A stretch of 43,846 nucleotides of DNA from a bacterium (GTDB taxonomy: Bacteria; Bacillota; Clostridia; Lachnospirales; Lachnospiraceae): NCBI GenBank assembly GCA_030524675.1, contig JAUNGE010000011.1, positions 38,421 through 82,266 of the forward strand, read 5' to 3'. The translations under genes were made by a program, and so were the position numbers. Below the pieces are notes generated by a model. It ran no database searches, was not told the DNA's origin, and was given only the letters and a program-made list of their open reading frames with translations. How positions within the stretch are numbered: position 1 is the first letter of the stretch; every line of letters begins with the position of its first letter. Positions 9,087 through 17,229 of the stretch are shown here, one piece after another.

Positions 9087-9629
9087 ATGGAAAAAAAGGA
9101 AATTCTGCGAAAGTCCAATGAAGAATCAAATCGTGTGACGAAGGAAGCGATTCAGACAGCGCTGCTTTTTTTGATGAGAGAAAAACCGTTGGAGAAGATT
9201 ACAATTACAGAACTGGTGAAGATGTCGGGAGTTTCCCGCACCGCTTTTTACAGGAATTATACTTCAAAAGAAGATGTTCTGGATGAGATTGGTAATTTGT
9301 TTTTGGATAAACTGAAAGAGTCTCTTTTTAGCAAAAAATATCAGTCCTGCCATCAGCAGTGGTATTATGATTTTTTTCGAGATATTAAGGAGAATGCAGA
9401 GATTTTTCAAATTTTGCTGCAGGTGCATCTGATGCGAAATCTGGTGGATGATATTGATTTCCTGCTGGAAAAGTGGAATCTGCTGGAACATTCTCCGGAG
9501 AAGAAGTATGCGGTTTTGGCATGGAAAGGGGCCTTTTCTTCTATTCTTATCCGGTGGTTTCAGGATGGAATGAAGGAGAGTTTGGATTTTATGGCGGATT
9601 TCTGTATTAAGCTGTTTGAGCGGGAGTAG
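9087..9629 (+). CDS. TetR/AcrR family transcriptional regulator
   Basis: This is a 180-aa one-domain-plus-ligand-domain repressor. The N-terminal HTH (ITITELVKMSGVSRTAFYRNY, about residues 38-58) is the standard TetR recognition unit, and the remaining helices form the dimer and effector domain. It stands alone, divergent from degV and followed by a strong hairpin terminator. No transporter or enzyme adjacent identifies its target. An inverted repeat upstream at 9004-9022 may be its own operator, but this is a guess. Confidence 0.9.
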   Translation: MEKKEILRKSNEESNRVTKEAIQTALLFLMREKPLEKITITELVKMSGVSRTAFYRNYTSKEDVLDEIGNLFLDKLKESLFSKKYQSCHQQWYYDFFRDIKENAEIFQILLQVHLMRNLVDDIDFLLEKWNLLEHSPEKKYAVLAWKGAFSSILIRWFQDGMKESLDFMADFCIKLFERE

Positions 9630-9635
9630 GAGAGG

Positions 9636-9851
9636 AACACCGCAGTGCACCTCGATTCCGCTACGCTACATCTCGGTCGCGGGCATACGCCCTATAAAAA
9701 AGAAACCAAAGCTTCCTACTTATGTGCAAGCACAACGCCTGCGTCCCAAAACACCGCAGTGCACCTCGATTCCGCTACGCTGCATCTCGGTCGCGGGCAT
9801 ACGCCCTATAAAAAAGAAACCAAAGCTCCCTACTTATGTGCAAGCACAACG
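9636..9851. repeat. 102-bp direct repeat in tandem
   Basis: 9636-9737 and 9750-9851 are copies of the same 102-bp unit, differing at two positions that I can see and separated by 12 bp. Each carries, on the minus strand, the dispersed motif found at the window start, followed by GCGGGCATACGCCC-type palindromic sequence. Only the second copy is completed by the downstream arm that makes a terminator. Confidence 0.9.
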
Positions 9852-9874
9852 TAGGGCACTTTGGCTTCTTTTTT
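9816..9874. terminator. Bidirectional terminator between tetR and aroE
   Basis: Arms GAAACCAAAG plus TCCCTAC (9816-9833) pair with GTAGGG plus CTTTGGCTTC (9851-9868), followed by TTTTTT. The minus strand also ends in a T-run, so it can serve both convergent genes. Confidence 0.8.
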
Positions 9875-9887
9875 GCACTGCTTATTG

Positions 9888-10757
9888 CTATCGCGAAAAG
9901 TATTTCTCTTTGATCTCTTTTACTGGCATTGGGAGACCTGTCCAGAGGCGGAAGGCTTCGGCGCCCTGATAGAGAAGCATATAGAGGCCGTTGAAGGTTG
10001 GGCACTCCGCGGTTTCTGCCAGCTGCATCAGGCGGGTTTTGGCCGGATGGTAGATGATATCGGATACGATAAGATCTGGGTGGAACATGGAGGGGTCAGT
10101 AATCAGGCTGTCGCCTGGGTTTGGTTCCATGCCGACGCTGGTAGCGTTTGTGAGAATGTGGCTCTCAGAAAGTTCTTTTTTCAGTCGTGCATCATCATAG
10201 AAGAAAAGTTGGACTTTGCACTTCGTCTGTTCGTTTAGGTCGGAGATGATTTTCTGGGTGCGTGTGAGAAAACGGCTCTGTGGGCGGCAGAAGACTGAAA
10301 TCTCAGATACGCCGTCAAGGGCTGCCTGTACCATAATGGAGGTGGCGGCGCCGCCTGCGCCAAACAGAGTCATCTTTTTTCCAATAATGTCAAATCCTGC
10401 ATCTTTGACGGACATCATATAGCCAGTGCCGTCGGTTGTATGGCCGGTCAGGATGCCGTCATCATCCACAACAGTGTTGACTGCACCGATGATGCGGGCG
10501 GCAGGGGAAAGATGGTCGCAGAGACTGCACATCAGATTTTTGTTCGGCATAGTCAGGTTATAGCCACGTGCATGTAACACTTTCAGCGCCTCAACTGCCG
10601 CGGGAAGGGTCGTGGTGTCAATCTCGAACGCTAAATAAGCATAGTCCAGTCCAAGCAGACGGAAAGATTCATTGTGCATCTGCGGAGAAATGCTGTGGGC
10701 AATCGGGCTGCCTAAAACGGCAGTCAGCCTGGTGGTTCCAGTAATTGCTGTTGTCAT
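9888..10757 (-). CDS. aroE: Shikimate dehydrogenase (AroE/YdiB family)
   Basis: This 289-aa NAD(P)-dependent enzyme interconverts 3-dehydroshikimate and shikimate in the aromatic pathway. It has the substrate motif SPIAHSISPQMHN, the catalytic lysine K73 in NLTMPNK, D109 in TTDGTG, the nucleotide loop GAGGAATS (133-140), NATSVGM, and the C-terminal YQGAEAFRLWTG. The MPNK motif and the 289-aa length resemble YdiB (quinate/shikimate dehydrogenase) more than classical AroE, which reads IPHK and is about 270 aa. Quinate use is therefore possible. It is divergent from shikimate kinase; AGAGG lies six bases before the start. Confidence 0.92.
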   Translation of the reverse strand: MTTAITGTTRLTAVLGSPIAHSISPQMHNESFRLLGLDYAYLAFEIDTTTLPAAVEALKVLHARGYNLTMPNKNLMCSLCDHLSPAARIIGAVNTVVDDDGILTGHTTDGTGYMMSVKDAGFDIIGKKMTLFGAGGAATSIMVQAALDGVSEISVFCRPQSRFLTRTQKIISDLNEQTKCKVQLFFYDDARLKKELSESHILTNATSVGMEPNPGDSLITDPSMFHPDLIVSDIIYHPAKTRLMQLAETAECPTFNGLYMLLYQGAEAFRLWTGLPMPVKEIKEKYFSR

Positions 10758-10795
10758 GAAAAAACCTCTTTTCTACTGTGATATTTTTTATAGGT

Positions 10796-10824
10796 ATACT
10801 ATATAAAGTCATATTGTTTTGCAA
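10796..10824 (-). promoter_or_regulatory. aroE promoter
   Basis: On the minus strand TTGCAA (10819-10824) and TAGTAT (10796-10801) are 17 bp apart, about 40 bp before the aroE start. Confidence 0.55.
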
Positions 10825-10876
10825 AAATCAGGTAGATTTAAGTGTAGCACAGATTGAGAGAAAAGACAATTTCCTG

Positions 10877-10905
10877 TTGTTTTCATTTTGGGCATGTGCT
10901 AGAAT
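10877..10905 (+). promoter_or_regulatory. aroK promoter, extended -10
   Basis: TAGAAT (10900-10905) is preceded by TGC, an extended -10. A weak TTGTTT lies 17 bp upstream. It is about 80 bp before the aroK start. Confidence 0.45.
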
Positions 10906-10983
10906 AAGAGAAGTTTTAAGAGGGTGTAAGTTTGCAGTAATGCTGTAATAAAGTGAAATGGCACGCAAAAGAGAGGAAACACA

Positions 10984-11565
10984 ATGAACAGAGATGGAAA
11001 GCGGGGAGAACAGAGCGTGGCGAGAAAGCATATTTTTTTGATTGGATTTATGGGAGCTGGAAAAAGTACAGCGGCAAAAAAGCTTTGTGAGATGACGGGC
11101 AAACCGGTGGTGGAGATGGATGCGAGAATTGAGCAGGAGGAAGGGCGGAAAATCTCTCAGATTTTTGAGGAGTCCGGTGAGGCATATTTTAGAACCCTGG
11201 AGACAGGATTGCTTCAGACACTGCGAAATGAAAAATCTTCGATTGTATCCTGCGGCGGCGGCGTGCCGATGCGGGAGGAGAACAGAGAGAGTATGCGGGA
11301 AAATGGATATACAGTTCTTCTAACTGCAAAGCCACAGACAATTTTTGAGCGCGTGCGTTACAGCAAAGACCGGCCTGTTTTAAACAAAAATATGTCGGTG
11401 GAATATATAGAAGAACTGATGGAAAAGCGCCGTGAGGCGTATGAGACTGCCGCTGATATCACGGTCTGGACGGATGGCAAGGACATGAACATGATTTGTG
11501 AGGAAATTTTGAAAGAAGTGAGAAAAGCGGAAGAAAAAGAAATACATAGAGAAAATGCGCAGTAA
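10984..11565 (+). CDS. aroK: Shikimate kinase
   Basis: This P-loop kinase phosphorylates shikimate at the 3-hydroxyl. It has GFMGAGKST (residues 21-29), the MDARIEQEEGRKISQIFEESGEAYFR-type substrate region read in shorter pieces (MDARIE, GEAYFR), the CGGGVP loop and the lid RPVLN. At 193 aa it is slightly longer than usual, owing to a basic N-terminal extension and a charged tail. GAGG lies upstream of the ATG. The gene is divergent from aroE, so two steps of one pathway share an intergenic control region; it is followed by an aminotransferase that may be in the same transcript. Confidence 0.93.
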   Translation: MNRDGKRGEQSVARKHIFLIGFMGAGKSTAAKKLCEMTGKPVVEMDARIEQEEGRKISQIFEESGEAYFRTLETGLLQTLRNEKSSIVSCGGGVPMREENRESMRENGYTVLLTAKPQTIFERVRYSKDRPVLNKNMSVEYIEELMEKRREAYETAADITVWTDGKDMNMICEEILKEVRKAEEKEIHRENAQ

Positions 11566-11630
11566 AAGAAAACATGAAAGAAAACGTGAAACGAACGAGA
11601 ATGTGAAAGAAATCAATGGAGGAAATGGAC

Positions 11631-12824
11631 ATGATAGCAGAGAACTATAAAGAAATGTTAAATGCAAAATCCGTTATCCGCGAGCTGTTTCAGTATGCGA
11701 CGGACAGAGGGCAGGAAATAGGTTATGAAAATGTATTTGATTACAGTTTGGGAAATCCGTCTGTTCCTGTACCGCAGAAGTTTACGGATGTGATGATGGA
11801 ATTGCTGCAGACCAGAGAGCCGGTGGCTCTGCATGGATACAGCCCGACGCTCGGAATTCCGCAGGTGCGCGAAAAGATTGCGGCGTCCCTCGCAAAGCGC
11901 TTTTCCATTCCATATACGATGGATGAAATTTTTATGACGTCTGGTGCAGCGGGTGCGATTGCGCATGCTCTGCGGGCTGTCAGTGTGCCAGGGGACGAGA
12001 TTTTGACATTCGCTCCATTTTTCCCAGAGTACAATCCATACGTAAATCTGACAGGCGCCATCTTGAAAGTAGTGCCGCCTCAGCCGAAAGATTTCCAGAT
12101 TCATTTTGAAGCGTTTGAGGAGATGATAAATGAGAAAACAGCTGCGATTTTGATTAACTCTCCGAATAATCCAAGTGGAATTGTGTATTCCAGAGAGACC
12201 ATTGCTCATCTGGCGGAGATATTGAGGGCGAAATCGGCAGAGTACGGACATGATATCTACCTGATTTCTGACGAGCCGTACCGTGAGATTGTGTTTGAGG
12301 GCGTGGAGTCTCCATGTATTTCTCAGTACTACGAAAATTCGATTATGTGCTATTCCTTCTCAAAATCACTCTCTCTTCCTGGCGAGCGAATCGGGTATGT
12401 AGCTGTGAATCCGGCATGTAAGGATGCGAAGACCATTATCCAGATGTGCGGACAGATTTCCAGGGGAATCGGTCATAACTGCCCTTCTTCCATCATTCAG
12501 CTGGCAGTGGCAGAAGTGCTTGACGAGACGGCGGATTTGTCGGTGTATGAGACAAACATGAATCTGATTTACAATGAGCTGATAGCATTGGGCTTTACCT
12601 GTGTGAAACCAGGCGGAACGTTTTATATTTTCCCGAAGGCACTCGAGGAAGATGCGAAAATCTTTTCTGAGAAGGCGAAACAATATGATCTGATGCTGGT
12701 TCCAGGGGATACGTTCGGCTGCCCAGGATATTTCCGCATGTCCTACTGCATTGATACTGAGAAAGTGAAACGTTCTCTGACAGCTCTTCGCAGATTTGTG
12801 GAAGAATGTTATCCGAAACGGTAA
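11631..12824 (+). CDS. PLP-dependent aminotransferase (class I/II)
   Basis: This 397-aa fold-type I aminotransferase resembles clostridial aspartate or aromatic aminotransferases. Motifs are DYSLGNPSVPVP near the N-terminus, NSPNNPSG, SDEPYRE, the PLP lysine K245 in SFSKSLSLPGERIG, and FRMSYC near the C-terminus. I take the ATG at 11631 because GGAGG (11618-11622) is eight bases upstream; ATG codons at 11616 and 11625 overlap or abut that site. Its position after shikimate kinase fits amino donor steps of aromatic amino acid synthesis, but substrate specificity is not proven. Confidence 0.9.
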   Translation: MIAENYKEMLNAKSVIRELFQYATDRGQEIGYENVFDYSLGNPSVPVPQKFTDVMMELLQTREPVALHGYSPTLGIPQVREKIAASLAKRFSIPYTMDEIFMTSGAAGAIAHALRAVSVPGDEILTFAPFFPEYNPYVNLTGAILKVVPPQPKDFQIHFEAFEEMINEKTAAILINSPNNPSGIVYSRETIAHLAEILRAKSAEYGHDIYLISDEPYREIVFEGVESPCISQYYENSIMCYSFSKSLSLPGERIGYVAVNPACKDAKTIIQMCGQISRGIGHNCPSSIIQLAVAEVLDETADLSVYETNMNLIYNELIALGFTCVKPGGTFYIFPKALEEDAKIFSEKAKQYDLMLVPGDTFGCPGYFRMSYCIDTEKVKRSLTALRRFVEECYPKR

Positions 12825-12843
12825 AGAGAGCCATCCCTGAAAG

Positions 12844-12930
12844 AAACATTCCTGTTCGAGCAACATGCAGGAATGTTTGGGGCTGGTTTGGGTGGCAGAT
12901 ATGGAACTTGGGATTCCTGTATCTGCCACC
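12844..12930. terminator. Paired hairpins between convergent genes
   Basis: Two perfect 11-bp hairpins, 12844-12878 (AAACATTCCTG arm) and 12891-12930 (GGTGGCAGATA arm), fill the gap between the aminotransferase and the convergent AraC gene. Neither has a long T-run, so termination is probable rather than certain. Confidence 0.55.
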
Positions 12931-12936
12931 TCCATT

Positions 12937-14160
12937 TTAAGGTATCTGTATTCCTTCTTTTTCTATTCGTATTCGATATTCCATGGGCGTCTCTCCCATA
13001 TATTTCTTAAACAATCGTGCAAAGTAGTTTGCATCAGCGATTCCCACACAGGTCCCAATATCTGAAATCCGCATGGTTTTGTTCTGCAGCATCGGAAGAG
13101 AGCGGAAGATACGCTCACGGTTGATATAATCCATGATGGTTTCGCCCATTTCTTCTTTAAAAATTCGTGACAGATAGCCGGATGAAACGTTGGCGTGGTG
13201 TGTCAGTGTTTCCATGGTAATATGGGCGCTCAAATTCAGATCAATATATGCAAGTACTTTTTTTACATATGAGGAATGTCCCCGCAGAGATTTTTTCTGT
13301 ACCAGTTTACAATAAGACTGCAGCATTTCGCTTCCAAATTCGCCATGGTTTGGATGTTTGGCATTGTCGCTGATTTTTCGGTTCCATTTATCCTGCAGCT
13401 CCTGGATGTGGCTGGCTGGGACTCCGGCTGCATAGGTCAGAATCCGGTACAGCACATTAAACACATAATCGTACACCAGATGACTGAAAGAGTCATTTTT
13501 TCGGGGGTCAATGCGGATAAAGGACGAGTTTTTCTGGCTCTGGTGCTGCAGACATCCCTCCATATCTCCCCGTATCAAACATTTACAAAGTTCCAAATCG
13601 TTTTGATATTTCTGTTCCAGCATATTTTGATATTCCAAAACATGTTTTTTCTGAAAGGAAAACCAGTCATCCATGTGGGATGTATCCTCTCTTTCTATGG
13701 ACAAAATCAGAAAATCTCTGAAATCGCGAATTCCCAGATGGTTTTGCAGAATCCGTGCGATGGAATGGACACGCACATGGGTTAGCAGAGGCATTTTGCT
13801 GTAGAAATGTTTCAGAGATGTCATCATAGAGACCGGAAGGCGGTTTTCCATACCGACCTGATTGACAAAATCTTCGTTGGGGGCCTGCGTCAGATAAGGA
13901 CCCAGAACCAAAAAACGGTCATCTCCCAGATAAATCAGGCAGGTCGAGGTGTGAAAACTCTCTGTGATGCAGTAGACATTCTCAGAGGTCAGCTGGTAAT
14001 AGGTATGTTCAAAAAATTGATTGTATTTGTCAGGATTTCTTCTGGCAAAGAGCACATGGCTGATAAACCATTCGGACAGGCCATCTTTTCCGGTCAGAAT
14101 ATCCGCCTGACATTCCAGAGTACATTGCAACAGGTCCAGTATTACATCCCAATCTGTCAT
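12937..14160 (-). CDS. AraC family transcriptional regulator
   Basis: This 407-aa regulator has a large N-terminal sensing region of no recognised fold and a C-terminal AraC DNA-binding domain of about 100 aa with two HTH units (ITMETLTHHANVSSGYLSRIF and MRISDIGTCVGIADANYFARLF, the latter ending GETPMEYR). I place the start at ATG 14160; a TTG at 14211 would add 17 residues. It is divergent from the Gfo/Idh/MocA oxidoreductase and the sugar transporter genes, so it is the likely local regulator of that module. Confidence 0.9.
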   Translation of the reverse strand: MTDWDVILDLLQCTLECQADILTGKDGLSEWFISHVLFARRNPDKYNQFFEHTYYQLTSENVYCITESFHTSTCLIYLGDDRFLVLGPYLTQAPNEDFVNQVGMENRLPVSMMTSLKHFYSKMPLLTHVRVHSIARILQNHLGIRDFRDFLILSIEREDTSHMDDWFSFQKKHVLEYQNMLEQKYQNDLELCKCLIRGDMEGCLQHQSQKNSSFIRIDPRKNDSFSHLVYDYVFNVLYRILTYAAGVPASHIQELQDKWNRKISDNAKHPNHGEFGSEMLQSYCKLVQKKSLRGHSSYVKKVLAYIDLNLSAHITMETLTHHANVSSGYLSRIFKEEMGETIMDYINRERIFRSLPMLQNKTMRISDIGTCVGIADANYFARLFKKYMGETPMEYRIRIEKEGIQIP

Positions 14161-14358
14161 AATTTCAATATTTTCCCTTCTAGTCGTGACTTTTTTGTTA
14201 AATTTTCTCAAAATCCCACTAAAAATATCAGAATCATACTATATAAGATAGATTTATTCTAATACTTTTTTGGCAATTATGCTAGTATTATTTTATGAAA
14301 TTCATCCGTATTTTAGATACTTTGGTTACAGTTTTGTAAAGGAGGCAAGGAGCTTATC
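14161..14358. promoter_or_regulatory. Divergent control region, araC-type and sugar module
   Basis: The 198-bp region holds a perfect inverted repeat TAATACT-N17-AGTATTA (14260-14290), a candidate AraC-type operator. The sequence TGC-TAGTAT at 14281-14287 within it looks like an extended -10 for the rightward genes. AGGAGG lies before the 14359 start. Confidence 0.45.
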
Positions 14359-15669
14359 ATGAAATCCAAATTAAAAATTGCAATCGCCGGTCTGGGACAT
14401 CGAGGGAAAGATGTTTATGCATACGGCAGCAGAAAATTTCCGGAGCTGGTTGAGGTGGTTGCAGTCGCAGACATTGATCCGGAGCGTGTAAAACGAGTGG
14501 GAGATGAATTCCAGATACCGAAGGAGAACCGGTTCCTGTCCGCTGAGGAGATGATTGCACATGAAAAACTGGCAGATGCCATGTTCATCTGTACACAGGA
14601 TAGACAGCATGTAAGCCAGGCAATTCCGGCGCTGGAAAAGGGATATGATTTGCTGCTTGAAAAACCGATTTCGCCGGATTTGGATGAGTGCAGAGAAATC
14701 ATCAAAGTGGCCGAGCGGTGCGGCCGCAAAGTGCTTGTCAGCCATGTCTTGCGCTACACAGTGTTCTATCAGGAATTAAAGAGACTTTTAGACGAAAAGA
14801 AGGTCGGAGAGATTATCAGTGTGCAGGCGAGTGAGAACGTGGGGTATTGGCATCAGGCACACAGCTTTGTCAGAGGAAACTGGAAAAACTCGGAGACTAC
14901 AAGTCCTATGATTTTGCAGAAATGCTGTCACGATATGGACATTCTGACTTGGCTGACTGGAAAGAAATGTCAGAGAGTGACTTCATTCGGAAGTACTTCG
15001 TATTTCAGGCCGGAGATGGCGCCGGAGGGGACCCTAAAACGGTGCACAGACGGATGTCCATACCAGAAGACTTGTCCATATGATGCCGAGAAGATTTACC
15101 TTCCAAACCGCGAACATGGCGTGCCAGTGGAAATTACGGAGTGGTTTGACAAAGTGCTCACGCTGGAGCCGACAGAAGAAAACATCTACGAACAGCTAAA
15201 AACCGGTCCTTATGGATGCTGTGTATTCCACAGTGATAACAACGTGGTAGACCACCAAGTTGTCAATATGCTGATGACAGACGGCTCCACGATTGACTTT
15301 ACAATGTGCGGATTTACCCATGAAAATGCACGCTACACCAGAATTATGGGAACGATGGGCGAGATTGTGGCAAATATGGAGTCCAATCTGATTCAGATTT
15401 ATCGGTTTGGCTATGAGCCGGAGGTGATCGATGTGACAAAGCTCACTTCCGATTTTTCAGGACATGGCGGCGGAGATATTCTGATGCTGGAGGAATTTAT
15501 TCACTATGCGTTGGGAGATGCAGTGAAGACCAACACTATCACGACGCTGGAACAGTCCATGGAAAGTCATTTCATTGCTTGGGCAGCGGAAACGTCCAGA
15601 CTGCGCCAGGGACAGCCGGTTGACATGGATGAGATTCGAGGAATTCAGGGAAACGAGCTCAGAAAATAA
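14359..15669 (+). CDS. Gfo/Idh/MocA family oxidoreductase
   Basis: This 436-aa NAD(P)-dependent sugar dehydrogenase has the Rossmann start IAIAGLGHRGKD. EKPIS at about residue 95 contains the conserved lysine, and CCHDMDIL carries the catalytic His-Asp region. A cysteine-rich insert, CTDGCPYQKTCPYDA, sits around residue 230; it could bind a metal but its function is unknown to me. An AGGAGG site precedes the start. It heads a module with a sugar-binding lipoprotein and two permeases, so it probably oxidises the imported sugar or an inositol-like compound after uptake. Confidence 0.92.
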   Translation: MKSKLKIAIAGLGHRGKDVYAYGSRKFPELVEVVAVADIDPERVKRVGDEFQIPKENRFLSAEEMIAHEKLADAMFICTQDRQHVSQAIPALEKGYDLLLEKPISPDLDECREIIKVAERCGRKVLVSHVLRYTVFYQELKRLLDEKKVGEIISVQASENVGYWHQAHSFVRGNWKNSETTSPMILQKCCHDMDILTWLTGKKCQRVTSFGSTSYFRPEMAPEGTLKRCTDGCPYQKTCPYDAEKIYLPNREHGVPVEITEWFDKVLTLEPTEENIYEQLKTGPYGCCVFHSDNNVVDHQVVNMLMTDGSTIDFTMCGFTHENARYTRIMGTMGEIVANMESNLIQIYRFGYEPEVIDVTKLTSDFSGHGGGDILMLEEFIHYALGDAVKTNTITTLEQSMESHFIAWAAETSRLRQGQPVDMDEIRGIQGNELRK

Positions 15670-15751
15670 GCTGCATAAAAATGAAAAAACATAAGAAAAC
15701 GCAAAAAGAGACACGAAAAAAGAGCGAGGAAAAAGAAAAGGAGAGATTGTT
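15670..15751 (+). other. Purine-rich leader of the binding-protein gene
   Basis: An A/G-rich spacer of loosely repeated AAAANRAA units ends in AAAGGAGAG before the 15752 start. No separate promoter is clear, so the lipoprotein is probably transcribed from the upstream oxidoreductase promoter. Confidence 0.4.
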
Positions 15752-17125
15752 ATGAAAAAAAGAGCATGGAAACAGGCAGCAGCACTCGGCATGGCAGCTA
15801 TGATGGCGATGGGCCTTACGGCATGTTCTGGTTCTGGAAGCACAAGCACAACGGCCGCAGCTTCCAAGGCTGCAGACACGACCGCGGCAGCAGGAGCAGA
15901 GCAGACAACAGCTGCAGGAAATGCAGCAGGTTCCGGAGAGAACGTGACACTTCGTTTTGCTATCTGGGGCGCCTCCCAGCAGGAAGTATCGAAACAGTTG
16001 GCAGATGCATTCCACGAAAAATACCCGAACATCACAGTGGAAGTGGAGTTTACGCCGCAGAATACCGGTGAGTACTGGACAAAGTTGGAGAGTTCCTGTA
16101 CAGGTGGTTCTGCACCGGACGTATTCTGGATGAATGGAGTCCATGCAGACACGTATATTGAAGGCGGCATGATGCTTCCTCTGACCGATATGGTGAAAAA
16201 CAGCAGTGTGATTGACATTGAGAAAGATTATCCGTCTACGCTCTCCAACCTGTACATCAGAGATGGAGAAGTGTATGCAATTCCGAAGGATTTCGACACT
16301 ATCGCCTTGTGGTACAATAAGAAGATTTTTGATGATGCGGGTGTTGCATATCCGAGCGACGACTGGACATGGGATGATATGGTGGAAGCTGCGAGAAAGC
16401 TGACAGACAAGGAAAAAGGAATTTACGGCATCACTTCTGAGTTTGGAGGACAGCAGTATTATTATCCTACCATCTCCGCAAACGGTGGATATATTCTGGC
16501 AGACGACTATAAATCCAGCGGATACGACGACCCGAACACGATGAAGGGAGTGCAGTGTTGGGTAGATTTGATTGAGGAAGGTCTTTCACCGACACTGGAA
16601 CAGCTGACAGACACCAGTTCCAGCACATTGTTTGAATCCGGAAGACTGGCGATGATTTGGGCAGGTTCCTGGAATACGGCTACTTATATGAAAAATGAAC
16701 AGTTGAATACCATCGTTGATGTGGCAGAGCTTCCTTCCTTTAACGGACAGAAAGGAAACTGTATCAATGGTCTGGGTATTGGCGTTTACACAAATACAAA
16801 GCATCCAGAGGAGGCAAAGCTGTTTGTAGAATGGCTGGGAAGCAAAGAAGGACAGGAAATACAGGGAAAATCTGGTACAGTTATCTCCGCAAGATATGAC
16901 TGTCAGGAACTTTTTACTGCTGCATATCCACAGCTGAATCTGCAGGCATACCTGAAACAGGTAGATGTGGCAATGTTGTATCCTTGCTGCAAGGTGACAA
17001 ATGAGATGTTGACCATTGAGGGCGATTATCTGAAACAGGCTTACACAGGACAGATGAGTGTGGAAGATGCATGTCGGGCAATCGCGGCAGAGGTAAATCC
17101 GCTGCTGGAGAAAGCATATAAATAA
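15752..17125 (+). CDS. ABC sugar-binding lipoprotein
   Basis: This is a family 1 extracellular solute-binding protein of 457 aa. The signal peptide ends in the lipobox LTAC with C25 as the lipidated residue, followed by a Ser/Thr/Ala-rich linker to about residue 60. The mature part begins VTLRFAIWGASQQEV and continues with TVEVEFTP, as in carbohydrate (CUT1) binding proteins. It should be anchored outside the membrane and deliver an oligosaccharide or polyol to the two permeases downstream. The exact ligand cannot be read. Confidence 0.93.
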   Translation: MKKRAWKQAAALGMAAMMAMGLTACSGSGSTSTTAAASKAADTTAAAGAEQTTAAGNAAGSGENVTLRFAIWGASQQEVSKQLADAFHEKYPNITVEVEFTPQNTGEYWTKLESSCTGGSAPDVFWMNGVHADTYIEGGMMLPLTDMVKNSSVIDIEKDYPSTLSNLYIRDGEVYAIPKDFDTIALWYNKKIFDDAGVAYPSDDWTWDDMVEAARKLTDKEKGIYGITSEFGGQQYYYPTISANGGYILADDYKSSGYDDPNTMKGVQCWVDLIEEGLSPTLEQLTDTSSSTLFESGRLAMIWAGSWNTATYMKNEQLNTIVDVAELPSFNGQKGNCINGLGIGVYTNTKHPEEAKLFVEWLGSKEGQEIQGKSGTVISARYDCQELFTAAYPQLNLQAYLKQVDVAMLYPCCKVTNEMLTIEGDYLKQAYTGQMSVEDACRAIAAEVNPLLEKAYK

Positions 17126-17171
17126 ATATAGAAACTATAAAGCATAGCAATAAGTGTCTTAAGAAGTACAT

Positions 17172-17199
17172 CGATGAGGAGATAAAGTGTTATCCATCG
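17172..17199 (+). promoter_or_regulatory. Intercistronic hairpin before permease genes
   Basis: CGATG and GATAA (17172-17185) pair with TTATC and CATCG (17190-17199), leaving a 4-nt bulge. A hairpin here often stabilises the upstream lipoprotein mRNA relative to the permeases; that role is inferred. Confidence 0.5.
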
Positions 17200-17229
17200 T
17201 TTATATTTGGAAGGAGAGGGGGAAATCAA

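Noticed and set aside
9636-9851. CRISPR-like array
   Set aside because: There are only two units of about 102 bp, with no short spacers and no cas gene.
9616-9969. Plus-strand frame through the 102-bp repeats
   Set aside because: Its product is just the repeat translated twice, and it overlaps a terminator and the aroE end.
14847-15083. Frame-shifted plus-strand ORF inside the oxidoreductase
   Set aside because: The oxidoreductase frame continues through it with family motifs, so this is a shadow and not a frameshift.
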